Positions 11,722 through 26,062 of a DNA stretch of 64,000 bases are shown here, piece by piece. The number at the start of each line of letters is the position of its first letter. Positions within the stretch are counted from its first letter, which is position 1. The notes under the pieces were generated by a model. That model saw nothing but the letters and a program-made list of their open reading frames with translations. It was not told where the DNA came from and ran no database searches. This stretch comes from Aphrophora alni (taxonomy: Eukaryota; Arthropoda; Insecta; Hemiptera; Aphrophoridae), in NCBI GenBank assembly GCA_963513935.1, contig OY740766.1, positions 588,001 to 652,000 on the forward strand, written 5' to 3'. A program made the translations under genes and the position numbers.

Positions 11722-13360
11722 AAGTTATAATAATGCTAGGAATAGCAGAAATTATAAAGCTCCTGCAAGAAACTAAGACTATCATAATAATATTATTATT
11801 TATTTAAATATTACAATTGTACTTTGTTCTAAGACAGAATTTTGAGAAAAGGTTTACAAAGAATTAGGTTAAATCATAAAGTTGAAGACAATTCGATATT
11901 ACTGTCTCCGGTTTAAGCATAAAAGTATCCATAATGTAATATTTTAATTTTCTCTACATTTTAACAATATATTAAATCTATAAAAATGTGAATATGAATC
12001 ATGTAAGTTACCTATTTTGCGGTGAGTTTGCGTATTTATTTTTTCTTATATTACTATTTTCTTTGAACATTTGAAATTATTTAATTACTTTTTTATTAAG
12101 TTTTTCTAGCAACCGCAAATACTTCGACACTTTATAGGTAGAACAAAATGTCAATAATCCTGACTTATTTCGATATAATACAATCACTACACATTCATTG
12201 AATATTAACAAGACTTCTTATAAACTATAAATCACTCAATTGGGAGGAAGAAATCCATAAATCATTAAGTTACAGATTAATGTTAAGTACTAGTGTTAAT
12301 AATAACAATATTTCAATCGAAACTATAGAAATGCAGCTGCAAACTAACTATTAGAATATTATCTCATTAATCATATTCTTGTCCATACTTAAGTAGGGTG
12401 TTGTGACAATTCTGAACAACGGGATTTGCTAAAATACATTTGAATTTGTCTCATGTATTTAACAATTTGTGTTTACAATATTTTGTCAATGTTTTCATTT
12501 ATTTATGTTTACGTGTAACAACATTCCGAATCTAATTTTATGTAAAACAATAGAAATGTACGTCACTGTAGCTTAAACAATTCGGGAAATAATTCGTAAT
12601 CCCATGTATTTATATTGTGTATGATAGCACTCCTCATATCGTGATTAGAAAACTATTTGTCTTAGAACTAACTATATGGTTGTGTCAGTGTTCGAAGAAA
12701 ACGCAAAACTATATTTTGACTGCCTAGCACAACGCGTTTGGAAAATACTAGTCTTGGTTTTTATGAATGGTTGCAACAAACACTGACTGAAATATTTATT
12801 TAAAATCGATATGACTTGTTTTGTGTATTGGTGGAATGGAGATAAATAATTTCGTCTTCATAGCTTAACACTCTCTTTTTATGACAAGTCGGTGTATTTG
12901 TCGGCATAGAAAACGATTTTAAATAATATTTTATGTAGACACCAATTTTGTACTACTGTGTACTATTTGCTTACTTTTTATAAAATTTATATTTTGCGAG
13001 ACTTTTTATGTAAAACAAATAATTTATTGCGGTTTTACGAACTATTGTATATATTATTTTATCAACTATTTCTTTATTATAACCAAAACTTACCGACATT
13101 TACTTTATTGTAGCAAATTGATATTAGAACAAGAATAAAATAAAACAGAATGTTACTATTTGGAAAAAAAAAACTGCTTGTATTATAATTTGAGATACCT
13201 TATTCTGAAGAAGTTAAATTTGTATATTTAATTTAAGTAAAGTGTTTTTTTTTCACCATTAAATCTGCAAGTAAATTATTTTTAATTTAATTTTTTATTA
13301 ATAGCCTATATTTTCAATAAGACTGGATTATTAATTACTGGTTCGGTTATATTTTCCAGC
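11722..13360. other. AT-rich stretch, nothing recognised
   Basis: No coding-like frame, tandem array or element end was seen. Confidence 0.55.
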
Positions 13361-13380
13361 AGAAAAGAAAATTTGAGAAA

Positions 13381-13413
13381 ATGCCATGTTTTTGTTCAAT
13401 ATTCAAAGCAATA
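13381..13413 (+). CDS. Weak candidate exon start (11 codons, phase 0 donor)
   Basis: ATG at 13381 opens MPCFCSIFKAI and meets GTGAGT at 13414 in phase 0. A possible acceptor TATTTTCCAG ends at 13359, which would make it an internal 5'-UTR-plus-start exon. It is short and AT-rich, and is included only because its structure matches the other phase 0 candidates. Confidence 0.15.
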
Positions 13414-13419
13414 GTGAGT

Positions 13420-16400
13420 ATTTTAAATGACTCTAAATTAAAAGTTAATAAAATTTTTAACCTTTTTTTAGGTTTATCCCAATGCATCAATTACGGAAGA
13501 AATGTAAATACTCCGTTAGATTTTTTTTTTTTAGTTTTTCCAAAGAAAAAATTCTAAACACAGACTTTATTGGATACCGACAGCACTCAAACTAGTAGTG
13601 AAATCGACATGAAATTTAACCGTTTGAGTTGTATAGAAGACAAACCCGGAAGTAGGCTACGAACATCTTCCCATTTTTTATGGTTTTGGTCTTAGAGTGA
13701 AACGAAATTATAAATACTGTCTACTGATGTATTGTGCTGTGCAAATGTTACTTCCAAAACGTGCTTAGAAGATGCGTCAAAAACTGTATTTATATTTAAA
13801 CCTCCGTAATAGTTTAAACGTTCATATAATGTATAGAAGTGTCGACCTTGGGCCACAGCATACAATTTTTAGAAACATTCCAGGTCCTTAAATGGAGACT
13901 TTAACTCTCCTGGACTTAGCCAGTCTTGTGGCTCAAACTTTCAGTTTATACATTGTACACTTCATTACAGGATATTTTATTTACAAACTAGAGCCATTAT
14001 TGTAATAATTTATTGATTTTATATTTATTATTAATTCATTTTCAGCTATTTTTTTATAAACGCTTTAAATCTATAAAATCAGAAAAACTAAATTTTTCCG
14101 TTAGTCTGTACTCTATATTGTATAGTCAATACATTAAATAATATACAGTAGCTAAACTTAAATAACTCTTTTAAATTATAGGAACATATTGTAGAACTCA
14201 TAAAAATCCACTCACAAAATTTTTAAATTTGGCCTTTTTTAAATATTGTATAATCCAAATTTTAAGGATAATTACATTTACAATTTAGACTACTATGTTA
14301 TACAGCAAATTTCGTAGATTTTAGAAGAAATATTTTGATCTGCACTATATATCAAAAAATATCAATTTTATTTTAATAAAAAAATCTGTTCTTAGTCAAC
14401 ATGAGGAGATACTTGATTCAATAAATCAGGGTATAAATTAGTATGCATGATTTTGCCTAGTACCCATGAATCTGTTTAATTTACTATCGCTATAGCCCTG
14501 TTATAACTGGGTTGAATTTATGAGTAGACGTTTAGATTTCCTTTATACGAGTTGATGTATGTTTATACTAATCATACAAACACGATATTAAAATTTCTAA
14601 TCACAAATAAAAATAAAATTGGGAGAATTTAAAAAGTTATTTTAAGCCGTATTATACAGTTTCTGAAAGTCCTCACTATGTCCCTTACAAAGTAGTATCG
14701 GATCTGCAAATGGGATCTACCATCTTAACGTTTGCATCCGGTGTTGTTGGGTCGTTAAAATATTGGTGTTTTGTGATGCGTCAATTTTATAACGGGGTGA
14801 AGGTGTAATTTATTACCTCAACTTTAGCTGAGAGGAATGGATTGAAAGTACCCTCTTCTTATTGTAGTTGATAAATAAGAGATTGCCTACTGGCGTTGCG
14901 CATGATAAAGAATGAAAAATGACAGTCTGTCCTATCTAAGACAAAGTTTTTACGTTGATTAAAAAAACTCATTTTAGTTTATTTTATAAAATACATAAGT
15001 TTGAAATCAGTTTATACGTTAGTGTGAAATATTAACTATATTGTTTGCCTATGAAAATAAATTAAACATTTTGTCTATTATGAATTTAATAAATCATTTG
15101 TATTTTCTTATCACTGATGAAAGTTATTAGAATTTAAAAAGAAATTCTGGGTTTAACAATCGTGCCTTGTGGTACACATCTTTAGAATCGAAGGTAGATA
15201 TTAGGAAAAATACTACAAATTGGGTCCGCCGTTTGATATGTAGATACGTTAGGACTTCCTCATGTTAAAAAGTTAAGATTTAACGGGCCTTGTAAGGAAT
15301 TTTACTATAAAAATGTCATTAACAATCTGTAGACTTTAAATATTGAATGTGGTAAAACAAATAACTTTCTCTCAGAAGGAGTCCTTTTTTTTGTTTTTTA
15401 CTCAAAAATAACACCCTATACAACTTTTTTTTTTAAAATACGACTATAGACTAGGTAATTGTTTTAATACACAATAGTTATAATAATAATAGTAACGTAA
15501 AGAATAACATATAAATTATTATAAAGGTAACAATTGACACCTTATAACAATTGATTATTAATATTCTCAACAAATGACATTCTTCTTTTGATGAAATCAG
15601 AATTTCTATTATAAATATAATTGGACTCAAACCATATTTCGTCAATGATTTATTTTTGAACAGACCCATGAAAAAAATGTCAGCCATCTTTTATACCTTT
15701 TCATTTTAATTGAATTTGGTGCATGCAATTTGCAATAATGCAATTTTTTTTCAACTTAATTCTATAATAAACTATTTCCAGACATACCAATTGAATATGT
15801 AAACTTCATTGTATCAATGACACAAAGCTATGTTTGAAATTTTTAAATAAAAACAATTATAAAATTTCCTTGATTTGAGTAATTTAAAATAATAGAAATA
15901 AATCAAATTTGTATTCATTAAAACATTGTAATCGCTGTTTAACTTTACTAGTTTATCAAATTATAAATTTTTTGGAGCAGTTGATCTCAATTCATAACAA
16001 AAATAGTAAGACAATAAATAAATTTACCTATAATCAACCAAGTGAATCTTTAATGATAATAATAGACCATTACTTATCATCAACCCATATTTTATAATTA
16101 TTAATGATCAAATAAGACATTTATAATACTACTCTTTTTATATTTAAAAATAATTTTAAATTACTTCAGGTTTCTGAGAGTAATAAGTTTTGTAATTGTG
16201 TTGGCAAACATTCAGCGCCGTTTTTTGTGGTATAAAATGGAAACCATCCTTGCTCATCCATAATGCATTGATGTCAGCGGAATATGGACATCTACTGATA
16301 TTTTATTATGATGTTGAAAACGGTATATGAATTATGGAATTTAATATTCGAGTTGATGTGAAAAGAGCTTTGTCTTAATATTTTCTTAAGTTTAAACTTT

Positions 16401-16775
16401 TTGGAATAATTCCATTATCAAAATATCCTTCACGCTCAAATTTGTTTTTAACTTTTTATCTTTAACACTTTATAATTGTATTCATTTACTTTTATGGTCG
16501 TAGACTAAATCAATTGCATAGCTATAGTCAATTTCAAATATTACACAAACAATACAACAAATAAATCAACAAAAACTGTTCAATAGTCAGTCTACACACA
16601 TTAGACAAATTACAAAAAACAAAACATCATTTCACTAAATAATTCCAGTAATCAATTAACAAAAAAAATGGTCACCGACAAAATTAAATTAATATTAACG
16701 TACACAATACAGAGATGTGTGTGTAATTATAATAGTATAATCAGTTCTATATAATATAATGAGTACGACTAAGGT
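13420..16775. other. AT-rich stretch, nothing recognised
   Basis: A local imperfect hairpin (13851-13942) pairs GGGCCACA with TGTGGCTC and CCAGG with CCTGG. Short frames at 15478-15687 (minus) and 15909-16097 (plus) look random. No element was identified. Confidence 0.5.
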
Positions 16776-16780
16776 ACCTA

Positions 16781-16860
16781 GCTGGTTCTACTCCTTTCTT
16801 CATGTAGTCTTGAGTTACACCCTCTTTTATCTTTCTCATTATGTTTCTCTTGGAACAACT
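16781..16860. repeat. Dispersed repeat, copy A
   Basis: About 80 bp starting GCTGGTTCTACTCCTTTCTT align with 49997-50079, in the same orientation, at most positions. Shared words include TCTTGAGTTA and TCTCTTG followed by CAACTC. The family is unknown; two copies in 64 kb suggest a genome-wide interspersed repeat. Confidence 0.65.
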
Positions 16861-16869
16861 CTAGAATAA

Positions 16870-16971
16870 TCTGACACTCTTACAATATTCAAGGGTTACT
16901 GACTCTGACACTATTAGAATATTCAAGGGTTACTGACTCTGACACTATTAGACTATTCGAGGGCTATTTTC
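16870..16971 (+). repeat. 34-bp tandem repeat, three units
   Basis: Units start at 16870, 16904 and 16938 with TCTGACACT. The first two carry TATTCAAGGGTTACTGAC and the third diverges at its end. It directly follows the dispersed repeat copy A. Confidence 0.9.
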
Positions 16972-18330
16972 ACACACATTTCCTTTTCCAAGTAATAATA
17001 ACTGCGTGGTTTTTCACCTTTAAGCAACAATGGAAAATTGAAAAATATTAACTTTTTATTAACATAGATTAAACACTTATTCTGTTGAAACAATTTATCT
17101 TTTATATATTTATAGTACAATATTTAGCCTTTAATCAAATGGTTTTACAAGTAGTGCACTACGTTTTAACAAACTTTTGCTAAATATTACTAGCAAAATT
17201 GTCTCCGTTATATCGCCTAGGAAATATTTGAGCTGAGTTTTATTTTTATGTTTTAATTGAGGAAATACCATTCCCTTAGAGACAAAGTATATCGATTCAA
17301 ACTAATTACTTTTAAATTGCTTTTTTAACATTCTATTTATACTTCAATTAAATGAATTAAACTAATTGTTATATTGTATTTCTGACTGTGACAGGCTTCC
17401 GGCAACACAGTGCTCTATTGGTTTTATTCTTATTTATTATTAAAAGACTTTTATTTCTCATTTAATATTTCTTAGTTTTAACTAATTAATATTTACTCTG
17501 TTTAATTTGAACAAGACATAAACATCACTAATGATTCAATGATTTAATAACAATAAACTGTACAAATACATTGCACAATCTTTCTCAATTAACCAACCCC
17601 TAGACTAAATAAAAACCAACCAAAATAATTCATGACCAATAATCTCGGTTTGTGTAGGTGCCAATAGACGCCTTTTTTTGAAAAATAGGCTTTTAAAAAG
17701 ACTTAATATGCGTATTTTAGGTCCCAAATTAACTGATTTTGTGTGTTCTATTAGTGAGCAAAATTTGAAATACCCATTGTAAATAGTCTTTAAACTATCT
17801 CAAAAACCCGATTTTTTTCACAAAAAAACCGTTGTTTAAACAATGTTCCAGATGTTCACTATAATGGAGGGTTTTTACTGCAGTACTGCAACATAATACA
17901 TATCAACGACAGGTTTATGGTTCTCAAAGAAACATGAAGGTTCTAAGTTTTATTGAAATTTTTATAAAATCAAGAAAGGTAAAAATTACAACCACCAATT
18001 TAAATATTTAAGGAGTTAAAATTTAAAGTTTTTTTATTCCTTATTAAGACAATTTCTCAACCGACAGACCTCAAGTACCTGAATTTGTTTATTGACTTCT
18101 ATACTTTGCAAAATTACATTTGAAGAATTCTGATGTCCATAGTATTACGGATTCGTCTCCAGTTTTCTACAACTGATGACTTTCAATTCCTCATTAGTTA
18201 TAACTACCTCAGAATTTCAAAACCCGTTATTCAATAAGGAAGAACTTGTAGAAAATTATAAACAAAGGTGGCGAACTATACAACCAAATTTTTAAAAAGA
18301 AGATGTAAATTGTTTCCAGTATTTTCTTGC
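16972..18330. other. AT-rich stretch, nothing recognised
   Basis: No gene, array or element signature was seen. Confidence 0.5.
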
Positions 18331-18467
18331 ACCTCCCCTGAGTTACATCCGAAGACAAAACACATAATGATGAGGTGGGGGAAAGACCTCGACCTCCTTC
18401 CTATCTCCTCTGGAATGTGGAATGTGAATGAAGAAAGGATGTGAATTGGGGAGAAGTTGGATTTTCG

Positions 18468-18479
18468 GATGACGTCATC
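18468..18479. promoter_or_regulatory. Perfect CRE palindrome (GATGACGTCATC)
   Basis: This is a 12-bp perfect palindrome containing the full cAMP-response element TGACGTCA at 18470-18477, the classic site for CREB/ATF bZIP dimers. It lies inside a locally GC-richer stretch (about 18335-18540). No exon is seen immediately downstream. One full CRE is expected by chance roughly once in this much DNA or less, so function is unproven. Confidence 0.35.
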
Positions 18480-18540
18480 AAACTGTTGAGTTTATTCTCT
18501 CTCCAGATATCCTGATCGACATTGCTTACGATCCGGTACA

Positions 18541-21500
18541 ATAAAAGTTGTCTAATAATAACGCAAATAATACGAATATTTATTTTGTATTTGCGTTCAG
18601 GATATTTAGAAACGATGCTTATTTAACTTTGTAATACTACATTTAACCTATGGCCATCCTAAAATATATAAAAATTAAAAAATAAAAATAATTGTGCTTA
18701 CAAAACGTAATTTTTGTTAACAGTAAAAAAATCTAAATTCAATTATATTTCCTTGTTGTGACCAATGTTTAATTAATAATATACTCGTTATACAAATATT
18801 TAAAAGCGAGACAATAATCCATAAGGTTATAAAATATCAAGCAATTTGAAAACTACAGTAAGAGTTTTTTTTTCCCCCCCTTTTAAATATTATTTAGTTT
18901 GTTGACTTCACACGTTTCAACATAATTTTATTAAACTCGCTTTGTACACCAGTGTCTCATTGTCACATTACAATTCTAAAATATCCATTAAATATAGACA
19001 AGTGTTCGATCTTGAGAAGAAAAAAAGGTTAGGTGGTTACATAGGTTCTTTTATTTTGATTTAAATTTACTGAATCAGATTCATAATTATCAACTTTAGA
19101 ACTCTCCTAACACAAATGATCTTGACTAAATCTGGGAGTTATAAAATTTCCAAAATAATTTCACATAAAAATGCTGCTTTTTTTAAAATTTTTAGCAGCC
19201 TAAAATAGAATATAACTTTTAATGTAGTTAAAATTAAACTATTTGTTATTTAGAATACAAACCAAAAAAAAATCATATAACTTCCTTTTGATCGTTTGTT
19301 TTTGTTTTATTGGCCAATTCCTCATTATAAAAATTTTTAGATCTAATCTCTTTCCACTAATATTTTTACTAACCTTTTTTATTATATCGGTTCTACAGAA
19401 AAATCAAAATATATTTTCGAATAATAAAAGAGGGAGAGGTGAACGTACGAAACAATCTCACAAGGTAAATAGAGTCAAAAAGACAACAGTTAACTAGGAA
19501 AGATAAAATATGCCATTTGTATCAATTTTGAGAAGCTACAGAAAGTCCATGTTCAACATAATTTTTAATTATTAGCTAACTCAAAAACGGAAAATAAGCC
19601 AAAAATTGTCATTTTTTATATTTATTAAACTTTCTATAATATTTACGATTGTCATTTATTAAACTATACATTCTTGGTCTCCTGAGCCACCCAGCAGTCG
19701 AAATATTCTCAAAAGTTTGAATAATATTTATTTTAACACCTATGAAAATTATATAACTTCTGTTATTTGGGTGTTAAGAGAGACCAATGGGGCGATGTTT
19801 ACCTTGTTTTCTCAGAAAAAACAATAATTGGAACTGAAGTCATCATCCAAAACTTTGTACAGGCTAAAACTAAATAAAAAGAGGTCGCCAAATAGATAAA
19901 GGTCGCCTATTACAAGTTGTTGAGTTTACCAAGATGTTATATATCGGCACCTCTTTTATAAAACTTATTGTATAGTTAAATGCAATTGATATAGGTCAGA
20001 AAACAGTGACACGCATGGAATTTCTGCAAAACAAACTAAAATGGCATCAGAAGTATTCATTAGACTTCTTTATGACTTCAAGTTTAATCACCAACAGAGT
20101 CCATCTCATTGTGAAGATATCGTCAAATGTCCAAGGAATTGTCGCCTCATACATATTTTACTTTGAATTTTAGTAGCTGTAGAGCTTGGGGGGGGGATTC
20201 GGTTTTTTTTATTTAAAATTAATCTCTCTCACTCAGAGAGAGTGACATTCCGTGTTGTTTGTGAAACACGATGCACATTTCCCTTAAATTCAATGATAAC
20301 TGTGTCCACGTGTAAAATATCATTAAAAACTATTTACGGTTCGGTTATGGGTGAACTCTTGGGAGTCATAAAATCCATTTATTATATAAAATGAATTTAA
20401 GTACAAACGTCTATAAAATATTCGTTTTTTCTTTTTTTTTTTTTTTTGCAGATTTTGGAATCGTTTTTCCTTTAATTGAGTTGCTTTTATTTGTAAAATA
20501 AAGTTTTATTATTTATTTATCTATTTTTATTAGATATTTTACGTAATATTCTTATTAAAATTATCCGTTTTATGATTATTAAAAATTAGTGGTTTCAATT
20601 TTTTGTGTGAACTTACCTGCAGTTCTAAATCTCAAATTGCATACAAAAGACTTTGTCAGCAAATTATCGGTTTCCTGGATAAGAAAGGAGACACAAGCAG
20701 GAACATTGAATGCATTCCAATATTTTAAACTGGTATTTCTAAACTTTCCTACTTCAAGTTACTATATTTCTACGGATTTGTGCTATTAAATTTATATATA
20801 TTGCTCTTTGCGTGCGCATATAAACATGTTTGTGAGAATTACTAAAATGTATTACACTGGGATATGATTTTCATAGAATTATTTATATTTTTACCTACAA
20901 TCTCCAATACGTAATTAATTGTGTAGGGACAGTTGAAGCGTACATTCATCGGAAGTTAATAGAAGAGCATTGGAGGGGAGAAGGTGTATAAAAATGTGAC
21001 AACATTGTGTCTCTCCTCTAACCATGTTCTGTTCTCTTACAATTCTAATGGTGAACATGATCAAAGGAAGCTGAAGTCATTATTTAATAGTTCTGTACAA
21101 TGATTAATTGAGTTACTTTGTAAGCATATATGATACAAATACAAGCAACTCAATTGTTGTAGTTTTGTCATAACTATGTCATAAAAACTGTATTAATGAA
21201 TTTTATAATACAATTAAGTTAAATATACCAACTCCGACAGGACAGAAAATAAAGACACTCAAATAATAAAGTAATTTCAAACTAAATAAACATAAAATTA
21301 TTACTTTTTAAAATAAAAATGGATGTATTTTACTCAACATTTTATGCGTTTTCTTAAAATAATATCAAAAGTAACAATGGGTGGCAGAAAAGTGGAGACA
21401 GTTTAACTTTTCGTTAATAAGTCACGATATTGTTGATAAAACTGTAAAAAATGATAGTTCAAATTGAAACAACAATTTTCAAGAGTGAGTTTCCACTTCG

Positions 21501-24500
21501 TATAGAGTGTACTTTTATCCAAAAATTATTTTGACACCCTGTAATAATCCTTATTGCTTCAAGATTTTGTAATAATATTTGCTTTCAACTAATTGTAAAA
21601 TATGGCAATGTTTATTTAGTCTCTAACTGGAGAAAATTGCAATCTCGTAAAAATTTAATTAAAAATTAAACTCTCGAAATCTGAAAAAAATATTATATGT
21701 AGATTATTTTTTTTTAAATGTTTTGAAGACAATTTCAATACCCGAAAGAGAGATACAAATATTTAAAAATACATTTTTAAATATAAATATATACGATTTT
21801 TAGTTTTTTTAGAAACTTAAAAAACAAATGCTGAATAAATACTTTAAAATTGTATTTTTATTAATCTTCTAAGTTTTGAAGATATTTTCCAATAGTCTCC
21901 AAATTTTTAAAGTTAACTTACTTATTGATACATCGCTTAATTGATTGGCTTATCCAGATTTTGGTTTTAAAATAGTTGTTTCAAATATAAACAATTTTTT
22001 TCAAACTATATATTACTTATAACTTTATATATAGTTGTATATAAGTTTATTTTTAAGACATTTTGAAAATAACAAAATTTTATTTTCGTAATCATTCTTT
22101 TTCTGCGGTAGATGCGTGAACGGGTAACTTTTTTAAAGGTCTGTAATTAGAGGAGAATTGTTGTGTTTCTATTTCGTGATCTTATGTAATAACAAACAAC
22201 TGATTTGTATTTCTATATACAATAATTATCGTGATATTCTTCCATTACAAAAATAATATCTGCTGAGGAAACATAATAGTTTGAAGAGTCAGTTTCATCC
22301 ACTTATTATCCACAAATTATAAATCTTACTAGAATTGCTAGAAGATAATAATACCAAAATTGCATAACTTTAACTACATAGCGGTTGCTCAACTGATGGT
22401 CAGCTTCATCTGAAACTCAACTAAACATTTACAAAATTCCTTCAACTAGTTTAAATTTATTTTATTCAATACTAATAAAAATGCATAATCCTTAATTAAA
22501 AAACTTGTCATATCTACATTTAAAGTGAAACAAATTCTCTTCCTAGACTTTACAGCATGTAAGCTATTTCGAAATAAATATTCAACTCATTGAGTAATAT
22601 GAAATAAATTTATACACATAACTTATTACAACGGAAATAGATGTAAAGTTTTAGATGAGATGTAACTTTAGTCATTTTACTCATTTGTTCAGTGAATCAC
22701 AACGATAAAATAGTAGCTCCTAAACACACATTATGCAAAATTCACTTTAAATATACTATTTACCATTCTTTAAATGATTAGAGTGAACAAACACAAAATA
22801 ACAAATTTTAAAACGGGGTATTTAGATGCAACTTGAAAGTCCTGAGTAAAATTATATTTGAATTCCATTCTCTATCATTGATATGCTACACATATAAAGT
22901 AAGAGAGAGGGAATTGAATTGAATAAATATTTATGAAAGAGGCGAACTCAGGACTTAGGGTGCTTCTTATCCACTGAAGCTCAAGTAGATTGTGACATTG
23001 CGACTGTTTTGTCATTACTTTTCTAATATTAAATTTAACGGAAAGGAGTGATAATATTTTTTTTTACATGTATTAAAGTTGATTTCATTTTACAAGATAT
23101 TATTTGTGTACCATACTCATGCAGATTTGTCATGCACAAATATAATTTTTAATAAATAACAGCTTTTTGATTCCACTAATCAATCGTAACTCAGAAAAAA
23201 AGAAGATATTCTGGTATTTTTATAAAATTATGAATGTTTATATTCACATTGATAATTAAAACCTTTATATTTATATGAATTTGATATCTGAATTATACAA
23301 ATGATTCAAGTAAGCCAGTATTATGTTCTAGTTGACCTCCAAATAAAGAGGAGTGATTTATTTATTTTGTTACGAGGATATTAGATTATTTATGTATATT
23401 ATTTTTTACTACTACTACTATTATTATTTATTAATTTTATTTTTTTGTTACAAGGTTCTCAGCTCGACTATTCTGCTATAACAAATATTACACAAGATTT
23501 CTCGTTCAAAACAATACACCCCTTTACAGTGCCTTGTAGGACGGAACGCTACAGCTTTTTAATTCAAGACTCCAATCGTTTTGCTCTAATCGGTAACTGG
23601 ATGATTTGAGTCTCGTAATTGGTTACATTAAAATAATGTCACACTAGTTTTGCTTTGATATATTTTTAACGCGAAAATCCCTTCTTATTATTATCACTTC
23701 GATTTTTGAAACGGATTTGAAAATCGATTAAACAAATTTTAGTATTGCACAATTTATAAATTGAGATCGTTTTTGCAAATATTCTTGAACCATAATATTC
23801 TTTTACTTGAATTTGACACAATGTTAGGTTAATTTATGTTTTTGTAACTTACCCAATATATAAAGTGTAGGGTAAGTTTAGTAATTGAAAACAAATTAAC
23901 TTCCATTATTTCCACATTCCTAGATCTGTCGTCTAGTGGCTACAACAATAAAAATAGGAACATAAAATTTGGTACAGGGTGTGCTTAGTGCTCATATAAA
24001 ACCCTATTGAAAATCAAGCTGATGAAAGAAGTTACAGTTCAAAAACCCTGTGTAGAACTGTTTTAAACAAACGTACTCTATTGAATAAGGCCCTAGATTT
24101 ACCAATACATTTTAACCTTTCATACATGACTTAAGCGACCAACTTTTGGGTATTACATATACAAGATGTATTTGTAATACATTGTATGATAGGTCTTGGT
24201 AATACATGTTATATTGGCCATTAAATTGTTTTTATTTTTACGGATAACTTTGAACCTGCATTCTTGTCGAGGTTAATACGTTTTATATTATCCTTTGATG
24301 TTACAGTTAAATGAAATATGATTAAAATGATAAGAACTTATTTTGAGAACACTTAGTTTTTGTGTACACCGACTACATGTTATGTGCAATGTTTTCTAAC
24401 AAACATACAGACGCAGGGATATTTTGTATTAAAACATTTAGTTTCAAACTAATTTATCCCCCCTCATAATACTTTTTCTCTATATAAAGAGTGAGAAACT

Positions 24501-25284
24501 AAAACATCTCCCATTGTTGACGGCTATAAATTGCTCGGTTTGGATGCAAAAAAAGTCGTTAGTCTCCGTGTTAGAGGCAAAAGTTAATTATCTCCAGCAC
24601 AGTTGCTGGGATCAAGTTGTATTGTAGTGTCTTTAAAGGAATGTTTTTCTATTTTTCATTTTGCTCCCATCACTCTTATTTTTTATAGTTTAACATGAAC
24701 AATTAAAACAAGTAGTAAAATATAATTTTAATTACTCTATTCTAACCCTACCAAAATAATACTTAATTTACTTACTGTACTTTAAATTAAAATCTTGTGT
24801 ATTTTATTGTTTTTAAGAAATACTTTTCTAAAATTCAAACACAAAATATTTACTAACATGAGATTATAAAAAATAAAACTCAATTGTAATTTTCTCAAAA
24901 TTTTAATAAATCGTTAAAATATTCTGACTTTACCGAATCTACTTCATTTTTTATAAAACTTTTATTGAAAAATTTCAAACGTATCAAAATGCCATATGTC
25001 TTTAAATTCACACAAATTATTATTCATAGTTTTACAGAGATCAGGACCTGAACATTCTAACATATATTATCTGTGTTAGGAATTAGGATAGTTTTAGTTA
25101 GGAATATAGGCTAAGTTCTTTTTAGGAACACAGTATGACAACAATTATTGAGACAGACCTGGAAAAATGATGAAATTACTTACCTTGCAAGCAAGGAGCC
25201 GTCCCTAACATCTGTATGTAACCAACTAGCTCCCAAACAGGTGACTGCTCGTCAGGAGTTATTTAATATTCCGATTTTTTCTTT
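18541..25284. other. Long AT-rich stretch, nothing firmly recognised
   Basis: Notable only for a pyrimidine tract ending in GCAG at 20427-20451 that looks like a splice acceptor but opens no lasting frame. There is also a short hairpin CTCTCT/AGAGAG near 20225. Listed open frames (19243-19497, 20589-20789) are AT-rich and unrecognised. Confidence 0.5.
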
Positions 25285-26062
25285 ACCACAGACCACTTTA
25301 TCCTATTTAAGGCACAACCACAGACCACTTTATCCTATATGTAGGCACAACCACAGACCACTTTAGCCTATTTAAGGCACAACCACAGACCACTTTATCC
25401 TATATGTAGGCACAACCACAGACCACTTTAGCCTGTTAAGGCAGAACCACAGACCACTTTAGCCTGTTAAGGCAGAACCACAGACCACTTTATCCTGTTT
25501 AAGGCACAACCACAGACCACTTTATCCTATTTAGGCACAACCACAGACCACTTTATCCTATATGTAGGCACAACCACAGACCACTTTAGCCTATTTAAGG
25601 CACAACCACAGACCACTTTATCCTATATGTAGGCACAACCACAGACCACTTTAGCCTGTTAAGGCAGAACCACAGACCACTTTAGCCTGTTAAGGCAGAA
25701 CCACAGACCACTTTATCCTGTTTAAGGCACAACCACAGACCACTTTATCCTATTTAGGCACAACCACAGACCACTTTAGCCTGTTAAGGCAGAACAACAG
25801 ACCACTTTATCCTATTTAGGCACAACCACATACCACTTTAGCCTGTTAAGGCACAACCACAGACCACTTTATCCTGTTTAAGGCACAACCACAGACCACT
25901 TTAGCCTGTTAAGGCAGAACCACAGACCACTATAGCCTGTTAAGGCACAACCACAGACCACTTTAGCCTGTTAAGGCACAACCACAGACCACTTTAGAAT
26001 TTTAAGGCACAACCACAGACCACTTTAGTCTGTTAAGGCGGAACTACAGACCACTTTATCCT
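25285..26062 (+). repeat. 31-33 bp minisatellite, 25 units, with higher-order structure
   Basis: Twenty-five units share the core CCACAGACCACTTTA followed by TCCT or GCCT and a variable tail: ATTTAAGGCAC, ATATGTAGGCAC, GTTAAGGCAGA or GTTTAAGGCAC. Units 2-8 and 9-15 have the same order of variants, giving a 223-bp higher-order repeat. The last units (23-25) are divergent, as expected at an array edge. The open frame into the left end of the array (25148-25366) has no visible function. Confidence 0.97.

Noticed and set aside
13851..13942. Nested hairpin as a structured RNA
   Set aside because: Only two short stems separated by unpaired bases; not above what AT-rich DNA with local GC words produces.
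20427..20460. Excellent-looking splice acceptor (long T tract then GCAG)
   Set aside because: Every frame after it closes quickly except a 14-codon one without a good donor; poly-T runs are common here.
25186..25251. Minus-strand exon with AAG/GTAAGT donor
   Set aside because: One frame is open for about 25 codons but no pyrimidine-tract acceptor precedes it and the peptide is unrecognised.
25285..26062. CRISPR-like appearance of regularly spaced repeats
   Set aside because: Units are head-to-tail with no unique spacers; the genome is eukaryotic. It is a minisatellite.
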